DNA of 59,351 nucleotides from positions 1 to 59,351 of the forward strand of contig JAAYUE010000010.1 in assembly GCA_012517905.1 (NCBI GenBank), given 5' to 3'. The notes beneath the pieces were generated by a model. That model searched no databases, was not told the DNA's origin, and was given only the letters and a program-made list of their open reading frames with translations. The first letter of the stretch is position 1. Each line of letters opens with the position of its first letter. A program made the position numbers and the translations under genes. Of the stretch, positions 7,769-16,913 are shown piece after piece. Origin of the DNA: Clostridiales bacterium (GTDB lineage Bacteria > Bacillota > Clostridia > Christensenellales > CAG-138).

Positions 7769-8862
7769 ATCCGGCGACGCTGAGCACGCAGGAACGCATC
7801 ATGTTCGAGCTGCGCGAGCTGTATCTGGACTACGGCTATCGCCCGTACAAGGTCGGCAAATTTGAGGAATACGACCTCTACATGCGCAACAAGAAGTTTC
7901 TCGCCAGCGAGCAGGTGCTTTCCTTCAGCGACACAAACGGCAGGCTCAAGGCGCTCAAGCCGGACGTGACGCTCTCCATCGTGAAAAACGCCAAGGACGA
8001 CGGGCGCGTGCAGAAGCTCTGCTATACGGAGACGGTCTACCGCGTGCCGAGAAACGCATACGGCTTTCGCGAGATCATGCAGACGGGGCTGGAGTGCATC
8101 GGCCGCGTGGACGACTATGCCGCGGGCGAGGTCCTCATGCTCGCGGCGCGGAGCCTCGGACGCATCAGCGAGCGCTATGTGCTGGACGTATCCAACGTCG
8201 GCGTGCTCTCGGGCGTGCTGGCGGAGGAACCGATCGGGGACGCGGACAGCGCGCGCATTCTCGCCGCCATCGGGGAGAAAAACCTGCACGGCCTCGGCGC
8301 GATCTGCGGGCAGCTTTCGGTTTCGCAGAAAACGCGGGAGCGGCTCGAGGCGCTCGTCTCCGCCTGCGGCCCGCTGGAACAGACGCTGGCGCGGGTGGCG
8401 CGGCTCGACCTGCCGCAGAGCAGCCGCGAGGCGCTAGGCGAACTGCGGCGCATGAGCGACATGCTCGCGGCGTACGGCGTGAAGAACGTCAACCTCGATT
8501 TTTCGGTGGTCAACGATATGGACTATTACAACGGGCTCGTCTTTCGCGGCTTTGTCGAGGGCATCCCCGCGGGCGTGCTCTCCGGCGGACGGTACGACAA
8601 CCTGCTCTCGCGCATGGGCAAGCGCGGCGAGGCGATCGGCTTTGCGGTCTACCTCGACCAGCTGGAGCGCTTTATGGAGCAAAAGGCGGACTTCGGGACG
8701 GACGCGCTCGTGCTCTACGACGACACGACCGATCCGCTCGAGATCGTCCGCGCGGCGGAGACGCTGCGCGCGCGCGGGCTGAGCGTGCGGGTGCAGCGGG
8801 AGGAAGAACCGCGTCCGCCCTGCCGCGAGGTGGTTCGGCCGGGCAAGGAGGCGAACGTATGA
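7765..8862 (+). CDS. hisZ: ATP phosphoribosyltransferase regulatory subunit HisZ
   Basis: Encodes 365 residues resembling the catalytic core of histidyl-tRNA synthetase without its anticodon domain. Visible class II motifs are ALKPDVTLSIVK (motif 2 region upstream), the Arg-rich YTETVYRVPR, and SGGRYDNLLSRMG near residue 270. HisZ activates short HisG enzymes and carries their histidine feedback site; a short hisG follows directly, which fits. The start at 7765 overlaps the yerC stop, and the stop overlaps the hisG start, so translation is probably coupled. The C-terminus (about 315-365) is shorter than in some homologues. Confidence 0.93.
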   Translation: MNPATLSTQERIMFELRELYLDYGYRPYKVGKFEEYDLYMRNKKFLASEQVLSFSDTNGRLKALKPDVTLSIVKNAKDDGRVQKLCYTETVYRVPRNAYGFREIMQTGLECIGRVDDYAAGEVLMLAARSLGRISERYVLDVSNVGVLSGVLAEEPIGDADSARILAAIGEKNLHGLGAICGQLSVSQKTRERLEALVSACGPLEQTLARVARLDLPQSSREALGELRRMSDMLAAYGVKNVNLDFSVVNDMDYYNGLVFRGFVEGIPAGVLSGGRYDNLLSRMGKRGEAIGFAVYLDQLERFMEQKADFGTDALVLYDDTTDPLEIVRAAETLRARGLSVRVQREEEPRPPCREVVRPGKEANV

Positions 8863-9491
8863 AGCGAATGATCAACGTCGCCCTGCCGAAAGGGCGGCTG
8901 GGGGACAAGGCCTACGCGCTGTTTGCGCAGGCGGGCTATGAGTGCCCCGAACTGCTGGAGGAAAACCGGAAGCTTACCTTTGAAAACGAGCGCGCGGGCG
9001 TGCGCTACTTCTGGGTGAAGCCTTCGGACGTGGCGATCTATGTCGAGCGCGGCGCGGCGGACGTCGGCGTCGCGGGCAGGGACATCCTGCTCGAGTATGC
9101 GCCGGACGTTTACGAGCTGATCGATCTGGGTATCGGCAAATGCCGCATGTGCGTCGCGGGGCCGAGCGCGTTTACGGACCCACATACGGGCGTGCTGCGC
9201 GTGGCGACGAAGTTTCCGAACATCGCGCGGAAATACTACGCCGCGCAGAGCCGCGAGATCGACGTCATCCGCCTCAACGGCTCCATCGAGCTCGCGCCTA
9301 TCCTGGGGCTTTCGGACGTGATCGTGGACATCGTGGAGACCGGCAAAACGCTCGCGGAAAACGGCTTGAGCGTGCTGGAGGAGATCGAACCCGTCAGCGC
9401 GCGGCTGATTGCGAACAAGGCGCACTATAAGTTTATGGGCGAACAGATCGACGCGCTGCGGCGCGGACTGAGCAAGGCGGTACAGGCATGA
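8859..9491 (+). CDS. hisG: ATP phosphoribosyltransferase catalytic subunit, short form
   Basis: Encodes 210 residues, the length of the short HisG that lacks the C-terminal ACT-like regulatory domain and needs HisZ. It opens with INVALPKGRLGDKAY and ends its catalytic part with the PRPP-binding DVIVDIVETGKTLAENGL (about 153-170). It catalyses the first committed step of histidine synthesis, joining ATP and PRPP. Start and stop overlap hisZ and hisD by four bases each. Confidence 0.95.
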   Translation: MKRMINVALPKGRLGDKAYALFAQAGYECPELLEENRKLTFENERAGVRYFWVKPSDVAIYVERGAADVGVAGRDILLEYAPDVYELIDLGIGKCRMCVAGPSAFTDPHTGVLRVATKFPNIARKYYAAQSREIDVIRLNGSIELAPILGLSDVIVDIVETGKTLAENGLSVLEEIEPVSARLIANKAHYKFMGEQIDALRRGLSKAVQA

Positions 9492-10768
9492 AACTGCTCA
9501 ACTATGAAGAAACGGACAAGAGCGCGCTCTTTCTGCGCCGGCTGGAGGACAGCGGCGTGGACGGCGCCGTGCGGGAGATCATCCGCGATGTGGCGCAAAA
9601 CGGAGACGCGGCGCTCTATGCTTATGCAAAAAAATTCGATCGCGCGACGCTGACCTCGCTTGAGGTCGCGCCGGAGGAGCTGGACGCGGCGCTTGATTCG
9701 ATTCCGGCAGACCTGCTCGACGCTATGCAAACCGCCGAGGAGAATATCCGCGCGTTTCACAAAATGCAGCTGCGCGAAGGCTTTCGCCTTGAGCGGGCGG
9801 ACGGCGTATACATGGGCCAGAAGATTACGCCCATCGAAAAAGTCGGGCTCTACATCCCCGGCGGCACGGCGAGCTATCCTTCCACGGTGTTCATGAACGC
9901 TATCCCCGCAAAGCTCGCGGGCTGCGGCCTTGTGGTCATGGTATCGCCGCCAAATGAGGAAGGCAGGATCGCCGCGCCGATCCTTGCCGCGGCGAAGCTC
10001 GCTGGCGTGGACCGCGTGTTTAAGGCGGGCGGCGCGCAGGCCGTCGCCGCGCTGGCATATGGGACGGAAACCATACCGAAAGTAGATAAGATCGTCGGGC
10101 CCGGCAACGCGTATGTCGCCGAGGCGAAGCGGCAGGTGTTCGGCCGCGTCGCAATCGACATGATCGCCGGACCGAGCGAAATCCTCGTCGTTGCGGACGA
10201 AACCGCCGATCCCGCGTTCGTTGCGGCGGATTTGCTGAGCCAGGCCGAGCACGACGCGATGGCCTCCGCCGTGCTGGTCACAAACAGCCGCGCACTTGCC
10301 CTCAGGGTGGACGAAGAGGTGGAACGGCGGCTAAGCGCACTTCCGCGCGAACGGATTGCACGCGCGTCGATCGAACAAAACGGCAAGATCATCGTGACGG
10401 ACGATCTCATGAGCGCCGTCGAACTGGCGAACGAGCTCGCGCCGGAACACCTCGAACTCTGCGTGCGCGAGCCGGAGCGCTACCTTGTCCATGTAAAAAA
10501 CGCGGGCTCGGTGTTCCTCGGGAATTATTGCCCCGAGGCGCTGGGGGATTATCTCGCGGGACCGAACCACACCCTGCCGACGAGCGGCACGGCGCGTTTT
10601 TCGAGCCCGCTGAGTGTGGACGATTTCGTGAAAAAGACGCAGTACACGTATTTTTCGCCGGACGCGCTGGCAAAGCTCGGCGCGAAGATCGCGGTGTTCG
10701 CCCGCGCGGAGGGGCTGGAGGCGCACGCGCGCGCGGCGCTGATCCGCGGCGGGGAGGCGGACGCATGA
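9488..10768 (+). CDS. hisD: Histidinol dehydrogenase
   Basis: Encodes 426 residues, the normal length. The family signature spans about residues 185-220 (GAQAVAALAYGTETIPKVDK, then IVGPGNAYVAEAKRQVFG). IAGPSEILVVADETADP, the zinc ligands in LLSQAEHD and the catalytic region AVELANELAPEHLEL are all present. It carries out the last two oxidations, histidinol to histidine, with NAD. It overlaps hisG and hisC by four bases each. Confidence 0.97.
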   Translation: MKLLNYEETDKSALFLRRLEDSGVDGAVREIIRDVAQNGDAALYAYAKKFDRATLTSLEVAPEELDAALDSIPADLLDAMQTAEENIRAFHKMQLREGFRLERADGVYMGQKITPIEKVGLYIPGGTASYPSTVFMNAIPAKLAGCGLVVMVSPPNEEGRIAAPILAAAKLAGVDRVFKAGGAQAVAALAYGTETIPKVDKIVGPGNAYVAEAKRQVFGRVAIDMIAGPSEILVVADETADPAFVAADLLSQAEHDAMASAVLVTNSRALALRVDEEVERRLSALPRERIARASIEQNGKIIVTDDLMSAVELANELAPEHLELCVREPERYLVHVKNAGSVFLGNYCPEALGDYLAGPNHTLPTSGTARFSSPLSVDDFVKKTQYTYFSPDALAKLGAKIAVFARAEGLEAHARAALIRGGEADA

Positions 10769-11832
10769 GCCGGTTTCTGAGCGCGAAATACGCGCATTTA
10801 ACGCCCTATACGCCCGGCGAACAGCCGCGCGACCAGCAATATGTCAAGCTCAACACGAACGAATCCCCGTTTCCGCCGTCTCCGGGCGTGCAGGAAGCGG
10901 CGGCGCGCGAGGCGGCGCGGCTGAACCTCTACAGCGATCCGGAGTGCACCGCGCTGAAAGCGGCGGCGGCGGAACTCTACGGCGTGCTGCCCGAAAACGT
11001 GCTGCCCGTCAACGGGTCGGACGAGATTCTTTACTTTGCGTTTCTGGCGTTTGGGGACGAGCAGAACCCGTTTGCGTTTGCGGACGTCAGCTACGGGTTT
11101 TACCCGATCTACGCGGCGTTTTGCGGCGTGCCGATGCGGGAGATTCCGCTGGATAAGGATCTTGCGATCGACCATCGGGATTATCTGGGCATTCGCGAGC
11201 ACATCCTGATCGCCAATCCCAACGCGCCGACGGGAACCTGCCTGCCGGTGGACGAAATCGAGGCGATCCTGCGCGCAAATCCCGACCGGCTGGTGATCAT
11301 AGACGAGGCGTATATCGACTTTGGCGGCGTTAGCTGCGTGCCGCTGATTCGCCGCTATGACAACCTGCTTGTGATTCAGACATTCTCCAAGAGCCGCTCG
11401 CTCGCGGGGGCGCGGCTTGGCTTCGGCGTCGGCTGCGAGGCGTTGATTCGTGATCTGAACACGGTGAAATATTCGATCAACCCGTATAATGTCAACCGCA
11501 TGACGCAGGCGGCGGGAGTTGCGGCGATTCGCGACAACGCGTATTATGAAAACAACGCGAGGCGCATCATCAGGGTGCGCGAGGAGACGGCGGCGAGACT
11601 GAAAGCGCTGGGCTTTACGGTGCTGCCGTCAAAGGCGAACTTTCTCTTTGCCGCGAGCGACAAAATCGGCGGGGAAGAGCTCTATCGCACGCTGAAATCG
11701 CGCGGGGTGCTGGTGCGGCACTTCGGCAAAGAGCGAATCAGAAATTTCTGCCGCATCACGATCGGAACGACGGAGCAGATGGACATTCTGCTGGATAACA
11801 TCAAGGCGATACTGGACGCGAAAGGATGCTGA
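10765..11832 (+). CDS. hisC: Histidinol-phosphate aminotransferase
   Basis: Encodes 355 residues of fold-type I PLP enzymes. Landmarks are VKLNTNESPFPPSP, LYSDPECTALK, LIANPNAPTGTCLP, DEAYIDFGG and the PLP lysine in TFSKSRSLAGARLGFG (about residue 215). It transaminates imidazole-acetol phosphate. The chosen ATG overlaps the hisD stop (ATGA); longer in-frame extensions run inside hisD and are not needed. Confidence 0.95.
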   Translation: MSRFLSAKYAHLTPYTPGEQPRDQQYVKLNTNESPFPPSPGVQEAAAREAARLNLYSDPECTALKAAAAELYGVLPENVLPVNGSDEILYFAFLAFGDEQNPFAFADVSYGFYPIYAAFCGVPMREIPLDKDLAIDHRDYLGIREHILIANPNAPTGTCLPVDEIEAILRANPDRLVIIDEAYIDFGGVSCVPLIRRYDNLLVIQTFSKSRSLAGARLGFGVGCEALIRDLNTVKYSINPYNVNRMTQAAGVAAIRDNAYYENNARRIIRVREETAARLKALGFTVLPSKANFLFAASDKIGGEELYRTLKSRGVLVRHFGKERIRNFCRITIGTTEQMDILLDNIKAILDAKGC

Positions 11833-12428
11833 ATCATACCATGCGAACGGCAACAATCAATCGAAAGACCGCCGAGACGGACATCGCGCTCTCGCTCAAT
11901 CTGGACGGCGCGGGTAAGAGCGAAATCGACAGCGGCGTCGGGTTTCTCGACCACATGCTCACGCTCTTTGCCAGACAGGCGCGCGTCGACCTGACGCTGC
12001 GCTGCGCAGGGGACACGCGCGTGGACGACCACCACAGCGTGGAGGACATCGGCATTGCGCTTGGCGAGGCACTAAAAATGGCGCTCGGCGAAAAGCGCGG
12101 CATCGTCCGCTACGGCAGCATGCTGCTGCCGATGGACGAGACGCTCGTGCTCTGCGCGCTGGATCTTTCGGGCAGGGGATATCTGCGCTATACGGCGAAC
12201 ATCCCGTCCCAGAAAGTTGGCGCGTTCGACACGGAGCTCATACAGGAGTTTTTCCTCGCCCTGACCCGCACGGCGGGCGTCACGCTGCACATCAAGCAGC
12301 TTGACGGCGAAAACTCGCACCACATCCTCGAGGCGATGTTCAAGGCGTTCGGCCGCGCGCTGCGCGACGCCGTCGCCATAGACGCGGCGTTTGCAAACGA
12401 AATCCCCTCCACAAAGGGCGTGCTGTGA
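11826..12428 (+). CDS. hisB: Imidazoleglycerol-phosphate dehydratase
   Basis: Encodes 200 residues. The manganese-binding histidine motifs are all present: GFLDHMLTLFARQ, DDHHSVEDIG, and SHHILEAMFKAFGRAL, with Glu in IQEFFLALTRTAGV. It is the monofunctional enzyme with no histidinol-phosphatase domain; that step is provided by hisJ. Two starts are possible: 11826, overlapping the hisC stop, or 11841, giving MRTATINRKTAET, which matches the usual N-terminus better. Confidence 0.95.
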   Translation: MLNHTMRTATINRKTAETDIALSLNLDGAGKSEIDSGVGFLDHMLTLFARQARVDLTLRCAGDTRVDDHHSVEDIGIALGEALKMALGEKRGIVRYGSMLLPMDETLVLCALDLSGRGYLRYTANIPSQKVGAFDTELIQEFFLALTRTAGVTLHIKQLDGENSHHILEAMFKAFGRALRDAVAIDAAFANEIPSTKGVL

Positions 12429-12429
12429 T

Positions 12430-13041
12430 ATGATTGCGATCGTCGACTACGGGGTTGGCAACCTTTTCTCGCTCAAGAGCTCGCTTTCGATGATCGGCGC
12501 CGAGGCGATGGTCACCGGCAGCGCGGAAGACCTGCGCGCGGCGAAAAAGATCATCCTGCCGGGCGTCGGCGCGTTTGAGGACGCGGCGAACAAGCTCCGC
12601 GCCACGGGGCTGGACGCGATCGTGACCGAACAGGCGCAGGCCGGAAAGCCGCTTTTAGGCATCTGTCTCGGCATGCAGATGCTCTTTGAGCGTAGCTTTG
12701 AGTATGGCGAGCACAGGGGCCTCGGGCTGCTCCGCGGCGACGTGGTGGATATGCGCGGGCGCATCCCGGAGAGCCTCAAGGTGCCGCACATCGGCTGGAA
12801 CGCGCTGCGCTTCAGGCAGCCGGACCACCCGCTGTTTCGCTACATCAAAGAGGGGGACTGCGTGTACTTCGTGCATAGCTTCTACGCCGCAAACTGTGAG
12901 GAGGCGACGCTCGCCACGGCGGAGTACGGCGCGGAGCTGACCGCGGCGGTCGGCAGCAAAAACGTGCTCGGCTGCCAGTTTCACCCCGAAAAGAGCGGCA
13001 GGGTCGGCCTGAATATCCTTCGCGCGTTCTGTGAGCTTTGA
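12430..13041 (+). CDS. hisH: Imidazole glycerol phosphate synthase, glutaminase subunit
   Basis: Encodes 203 residues of a class I glutamine amidotransferase. It begins IAIVDYGVGNLFSLKSSL; the oxyanion strand is PGVGAFEDA; the nucleophile Cys is in GICLGMQMLFE (about residue 80); the His-Glu pair is in GCQFHPEKSG (about 183-192). It delivers ammonia to HisF. The ATG lies one base after the hisB stop region (TGATATG). Confidence 0.96.
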   Translation: MIAIVDYGVGNLFSLKSSLSMIGAEAMVTGSAEDLRAAKKIILPGVGAFEDAANKLRATGLDAIVTEQAQAGKPLLGICLGMQMLFERSFEYGEHRGLGLLRGDVVDMRGRIPESLKVPHIGWNALRFRQPDHPLFRYIKEGDCVYFVHSFYAANCEEATLATAEYGAELTAAVGSKNVLGCQFHPEKSGRVGLNILRAFCEL

Positions 13042-13088
13042 ACCGCGCGGCATAGTGACAAAATGAAGTTAGGAACACGGGAACCATC

Positions 13089-13805
13089 ATGATCGTTTTA
13101 CCGGCAATCGATTTATTCGAGCAGAAAGCGGTCCGCCTCTACAAAGGCGAATACGCCAAGATGACCGTATACAGCGAGGACCCGCCGAGGCTGGCGGAGG
13201 CGTTTCGCGAAGCGGGGGCGGAGTGGCTGCACATGGTCGATCTCGAGGGCGCGAAGTGCGGCGGCACGCCGAATTTCGACGTCGCCGCAAGGATCGTCCG
13301 TACGAGCGGGCTGCGCGTCGAACTCGGCGGCGGCATTCGGGACGAGGAGACCCTATTGAAATATCTCGACGCGGGCGTGAACCGCGTCATCCTCGGCACG
13401 GCGGCGGCGAACAACATTCGCTTTGTCGCGGACATAGTTGAAAAATACGGCCCTGCCATCGCCGTCGGCGTCGATCTGCGCGACGGCATGGTCGCGGTCA
13501 AGGGCTGGACGGAGACGAGCGGCCTGAGCGGCATGGAGTTCTGCCGAAGCCTGCAGGAAATCGGCGTGAGCACGGTGGTCTGCACGGACATTGCGCGGGA
13601 CGGCGCCATGGCCGGCGCAAATCGCGCGCTCTACGGCGAGTTGCAATCGGCGTTTTCGATGGACTTCGTCGCTTCCGGCGGCGTGAGCTCGCTGGAGGAC
13701 ATCCGTGCGCTGAAGGCGCTGGGACTGTACGGCGCGATCGTCGGCAAGGCATACTACACCGGCGCGATCGATCTCGCGGCGGCGATCGGGGAGGCAGGCA
13801 AATGA
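13089..13805 (+). CDS. hisA: Phosphoribosylformimino-5-aminoimidazole carboxamide ribotide isomerase
   Basis: Encodes 238 residues of a TIM barrel. The catalytic Asp is in LPAIDLFEQKAVRLYKGEY (residue 7), the second in VCTDIARDGAMAG, with phosphate-binding ELGGGIRDEETL and FVASGGVSSLEDI. It opens the ribose ring in step four. There is a 47-base gap after hisH, the only sizeable gap within the operon, but no terminator or convincing promoter in it. Confidence 0.95.
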   Translation: MIVLPAIDLFEQKAVRLYKGEYAKMTVYSEDPPRLAEAFREAGAEWLHMVDLEGAKCGGTPNFDVAARIVRTSGLRVELGGGIRDEETLLKYLDAGVNRVILGTAAANNIRFVADIVEKYGPAIAVGVDLRDGMVAVKGWTETSGLSGMEFCRSLQEIGVSTVVCTDIARDGAMAGANRALYGELQSAFSMDFVASGGVSSLEDIRALKALGLYGAIVGKAYYTGAIDLAAAIGEAGK

Positions 13806-14560
13806 TCACCAAGCGCATCATCCCATGCCTGGACGTCAAGGACGGGCGCGTGGTCAAGGGGGTCAATTTCCTCGGCCTGAACGACGTTTCCGATCCCGTG
13901 AAGCTCGCGCAGTATTATTCGGAGAGCGGCGCGGACGAACTGGTGTTTTACGACATCACGGCCAGCGCGGAGGGGCGTTCGCTGTTTACGGACATCCTCA
14001 CGCGCGTGGCGGAGACCATCTTCATTCCGCTGACGGTCGGCGGCGGCATCAACACGCTGTCCGACTTCGACCGCGTGCTCAAGTGTGGCGCGGACAAGGT
14101 GAGCGTCAACAGCGGGGCGATTCGGCACCCCGCGCTGATCGGCGAGGCCGCCAAGCGATACGGCGACCAGTGCGTGGTGCTCTCGGTGGACGCAAAGCGC
14201 GTGGACGGCAAGTTTCGCGTGTTTGCCAAAGGCGGGCGCGAGGACACAGGGCTGGACGCACTGGAGTGGATCCGCCGCGGCGTGGAGAGCGGCGCGGGCG
14301 AGATCGTGCTCAACTCCATCGACACGGACGGCGTGAAGCAGGGGTTCGACCTCGAGATGCTTTCCGCCGTATGCGAGCTTGTGAGCGTGCCGGTCATCGC
14401 ATCCGGCGGCGCGGGCGGGATTCAGGATTTTGTGACGCTGTTTCGGGAGATTCCAAAGGTGGACGCGGGGCTTGCCGCCTCCATCTTCCATTTCGGCGAG
14501 GTGTCGATTCCCGACCTCAAGCAGGCGCTGTTTGAAGCGGGCATCACGGTAAGGAGATAA
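13802..14560 (+). CDS. hisF: Imidazole glycerol phosphate synthase, cyclase subunit
   Basis: Encodes 252 residues of a TIM barrel. [20 protein letters not shown] (catalytic Asp11), [51 protein letters not shown] and [10 protein letters not shown] are all intact. With HisH it makes imidazole glycerol phosphate and releases AICAR. It overlaps hisA by four bases. Confidence 0.97.
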   Translation: MITKRIIPCLDVKDGRVVKGVNFLGLNDVSDPVKLAQYYSESGADELVFYDITASAEGRSLFTDILTRVAETIFIPLTVGGGINTLSDFDRVLKCGADKVSVNSGAIRHPALIGEAAKRYGDQCVVLSVDAKRVDGKFRVFAKGGREDTGLDALEWIRRGVESGAGEIVLNSIDTDGVKQGFDLEMLSAVCELVSVPVIASGGAGGIQDFVTLFREIPKVDAGLAASIFHFGEVSIPDLKQALFEAGITVRR

Positions 14561-14564
14561 GGAT

Positions 14565-15215
14565 ATGCTGGACATCAAGCAAATCAAATTCAACGCGGAC
14601 GGTCTCATCCCCGCGGTCGTGATCGACACGGAAACGCGGGACGTGCTCATGCTCGCGTATATGAACGAGGAGAGCCTGCGCATGTCGATGGAAGAAGGGA
14701 GAACGTGCTTCTGGTCCCGCTCGCGAAAAGAACTCTGGCGTAAGGGCGAGACGAGCGGAAACGTGCAGCGCATCGTCTCCATCACGGCGGACTGCGACGC
14801 GGACACGCTGCTCGTCGAGGTGCAAAAGAGCGGCCCCGCCTGCCACACGGGCGCGGAGAGCTGCTTTTTCCAGCCGGTGTTCGAAGGGGAGGAAGCGCCT
14901 GCGTTTCGCTATGAGGACCTCTTTGAGATGCTGCGCGGCAGGAAGGCGAACCCGAAGGAGGGGTCCTACACGACCTATCTCTTTGAAAAGGGGCTCGATA
15001 AGATCCTCAAAAAGGTCGGCGAGGAGACCACGGAGGTCATCATTTCCGCCAAGGACGGCGACAAGGCGAATACGGTTTATGAAATCGGCGATTTGATGTA
15101 TCATGTAATGGTACTCATGATCGAGGCGGGCATCGATCTGGACGACATCCGGCGCGAGATGGCTTCGCGCCACGTGATCGACCGCAAGGTCAAGCAGGAG
15201 AAGATGGTCGAATAA
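14565..15215 (+). CDS. hisIE: Bifunctional phosphoribosyl-AMP cyclohydrolase / phosphoribosyl-ATP pyrophosphatase
   Basis: Encodes 216 residues in two domains. HisI (about 1-115) has [30 protein letters not shown], and the zinc/magnesium ligands DCDADTLL and GPACHTG. HisE (about 120-216) has [20 protein letters not shown] then [12 protein letters not shown] and the helical nucleotide-pyrophosphatase fold. It catalyses steps two and three. GGAGA/AAGGATATG ribosome binding context, four bases after hisF. Confidence 0.96.
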   Translation: MLDIKQIKFNADGLIPAVVIDTETRDVLMLAYMNEESLRMSMEEGRTCFWSRSRKELWRKGETSGNVQRIVSITADCDADTLLVEVQKSGPACHTGAESCFFQPVFEGEEAPAFRYEDLFEMLRGRKANPKEGSYTTYLFEKGLDKILKKVGEETTEVIISAKDGDKANTVYEIGDLMYHVMVLMIEAGIDLDDIRREMASRHVIDRKVKQEKMVE

Positions 15216-15267
15216 AACTATGCCGCGAGTGCGGGCAAAGCACACACGACGGGAGCGTTACAGACGG

Positions 15268-16080
15268 ATGATCCGACAGAATCTGCATTCGCACAGCATA
15301 TTTGACGACGGACAAAGCACGCTTGAGGAGATGACCCGCGCGGCGATCGACGCGGGGCTGACCTCGCTGGGGTTCAGCGTGCATACACCCATGCCGTTTC
15401 CGGCCTGCTGGACGATCGAGGCCGGGCGCCTGCCGGATTATTTTGCCGAGGCGCGCCGACTGAAGCATGCGTATCGCGGGGAGGTTTCGCTGTATTGCGG
15501 GGCGGAGTGGGATCTGCTTTCGCAGGTTTCGCTGGATGGATTCGATTACGTCATCGGTTCGGCGCACCATATCCTCGTAGACGACGAGATCTGCTGTGTG
15601 GACAATACCCCGGAGACGACGCGGTCGTATCTAAGCGGGGCGTTCTGCGGGGACGCAGACGCGATGGCGGAGGCGTATTTTTTGCAGATCGCCGCGTTGG
15701 CGGGGGTGAAGGCGGTCGGCATCGTCGGGCATTTCGATTTGCTGACCAAGTTTGACGACGCACATCGCTTTTTTGACCCCGATTCGCCGCGATATCGCAC
15801 GGCGGCGCTGTCCGCGATGGACGCGCTGGTTTCGGCGGGCAAGATATTTGAAATCAACACCGGCGCGGTTGCGCGCGGGTATCGAAAGACGCCGTATCCG
15901 TCCCGCGCGCTGCTCACGGCGCTCTGCGACATGGGCGGACGGATTACGGTCAGCTCGGACGCGCACCGCACGGAGGACGTTACGTTCGCCTTTGCCGACG
16001 CGGAGGCGCTCGCGCGGGCGTGCGGGTTTACCGATTTGTGGCAGTTTGACGGGCGCGGGTTCATCCCGATGCCGGTCTAG
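15268..16080 (+). CDS. hisJ: Histidinol-phosphatase, PHP family
   Basis: Encodes 270 residues when started at 15268, just before the PHP metal motif NLHSHSIFDDGQ; an in-frame ATG at 15220 adds a basic, non-conserved N-terminus and is less likely. Further metal sites are VHTPMPFP, CGAEWD, IGSAHHILVDD, GHFDLLTKF, EINTGAV and SSDAHRTEDV. It removes phosphate from histidinol phosphate, completing the ten-step pathway within this operon. Confidence 0.92.
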   Translation: MIRQNLHSHSIFDDGQSTLEEMTRAAIDAGLTSLGFSVHTPMPFPACWTIEAGRLPDYFAEARRLKHAYRGEVSLYCGAEWDLLSQVSLDGFDYVIGSAHHILVDDEICCVDNTPETTRSYLSGAFCGDADAMAEAYFLQIAALAGVKAVGIVGHFDLLTKFDDAHRFFDPDSPRYRTAALSAMDALVSAGKIFEINTGAVARGYRKTPYPSRALLTALCDMGGRITVSSDAHRTEDVTFAFADAEALARACGFTDLWQFDGRGFIPMPV

Positions 16081-16126
16081 CGATGTGGACAACGTGCGTT
16101 TGTTTCGGACCGAACGGAGGCGGCGT

Positions 16127-16819
16127 ATGGAAACGATCGAATCGATTTTCGGTAAAAACAGATATCCCGGGCGGGGGGTGCTCATCGGCAGCCTTGGCGC
16201 GCGGGCGGTGACGGCCTATTTCATCACGGCGCGCAGCGAAAACAGCCGCAACCGCGTGTTTCGCGAGGAGGGCGATTCGCTCGCCATCCATCCGTTTGAC
16301 GAAAGCTTGGTGTCCGACCCCAGGCTGATCTTCTACACGCCGCTTCGCGTATGCGCGGACAGCATCGTCCTATCCAACGGCGACCAGACGGACACGATCT
16401 GCGAGAGCCTGCTGTCCGGACACTCGCTTCAATACGCCATGAGCACGCGCTGCTATGAACCGGACGCGCCGAACCATACGCCGCGTATCGCGGGCCTCGC
16501 GCTCCCCACGGGGCGCTATACGCTCGGCATTGTGAGAAAGGCCGGCGACGCGCCGGACTGCCGGCGGAAATACTGGAGTTACGATCCCAAAGAAGGAGCG
16601 GCGCACTTGATCTGCACCTATGACGGGGACGGCGATCCGCTGCCGTCGTTTTCGGGCGAACCGCTCGAACTGGAGATCGGGGGAACGCCGGAGGAGCTAA
16701 CCGAGCGCATCTGGAACGCGCTGGACGCGGAGAACCGCGTTTCGCTCTACGTGCGCTATACCGACCTGAACAACGGTCGGTTCGACAGCGCGATGAAAAA
16801 CAGGCGATTGGGCGATTGA
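16127..16819 (+). CDS. IMP cyclohydrolase, archaeal PurO-like
   Basis: Encodes 230 residues of the IMP cyclohydrolase family first known from archaea (PurO). Recognisable parts are YPGRGVLIG near residue 13, AYFITARSENSRNRVF, DPRLIFYTPLR, and SNGDQTDTI. The family converts formyl-AICAR to IMP. It starts 46 bases after hisJ with a GGAGG site, and shares the operon terminator. Because HisHF releases AICAR, the position suggests a route for returning that by-product to purines; a formyltransferase for the step before is not in the window. Confidence 0.82.
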   Translation: METIESIFGKNRYPGRGVLIGSLGARAVTAYFITARSENSRNRVFREEGDSLAIHPFDESLVSDPRLIFYTPLRVCADSIVLSNGDQTDTICESLLSGHSLQYAMSTRCYEPDAPNHTPRIAGLALPTGRYTLGIVRKAGDAPDCRRKYWSYDPKEGAAHLICTYDGDGDPLPSFSGEPLELEIGGTPEELTERIWNALDAENRVSLYVRYTDLNNGRFDSAMKNRRLGD

Positions 16820-16842
16820 TGCTCCCCCAAAATACAATCTGA

Positions 16843-16884
16843 AAAACAAACGGCCGCCGGCATTGACCGGCGGCCGTTTGTTTT
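16843..16884. terminator. Strong bidirectional terminator ending the histidine operon
   Basis: An 18-base-pair perfect stem (AAAACAAACGGCCGCCGG with its complement) around CATTGA. It lies between the plus-strand operon and the convergent HD-GYP gene. Confidence 0.93.
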
Positions 16885-16913
16885 GTATCGCCCTGGATTC
16901 GGAATCGACGGCG

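Noticed and set aside
15220..15267. Longer N-terminus for hisJ
   Set aside because: The extra 16 residues are basic and unlike the family, whose metal motif begins right after the start; 15268 has a GGGAG site.
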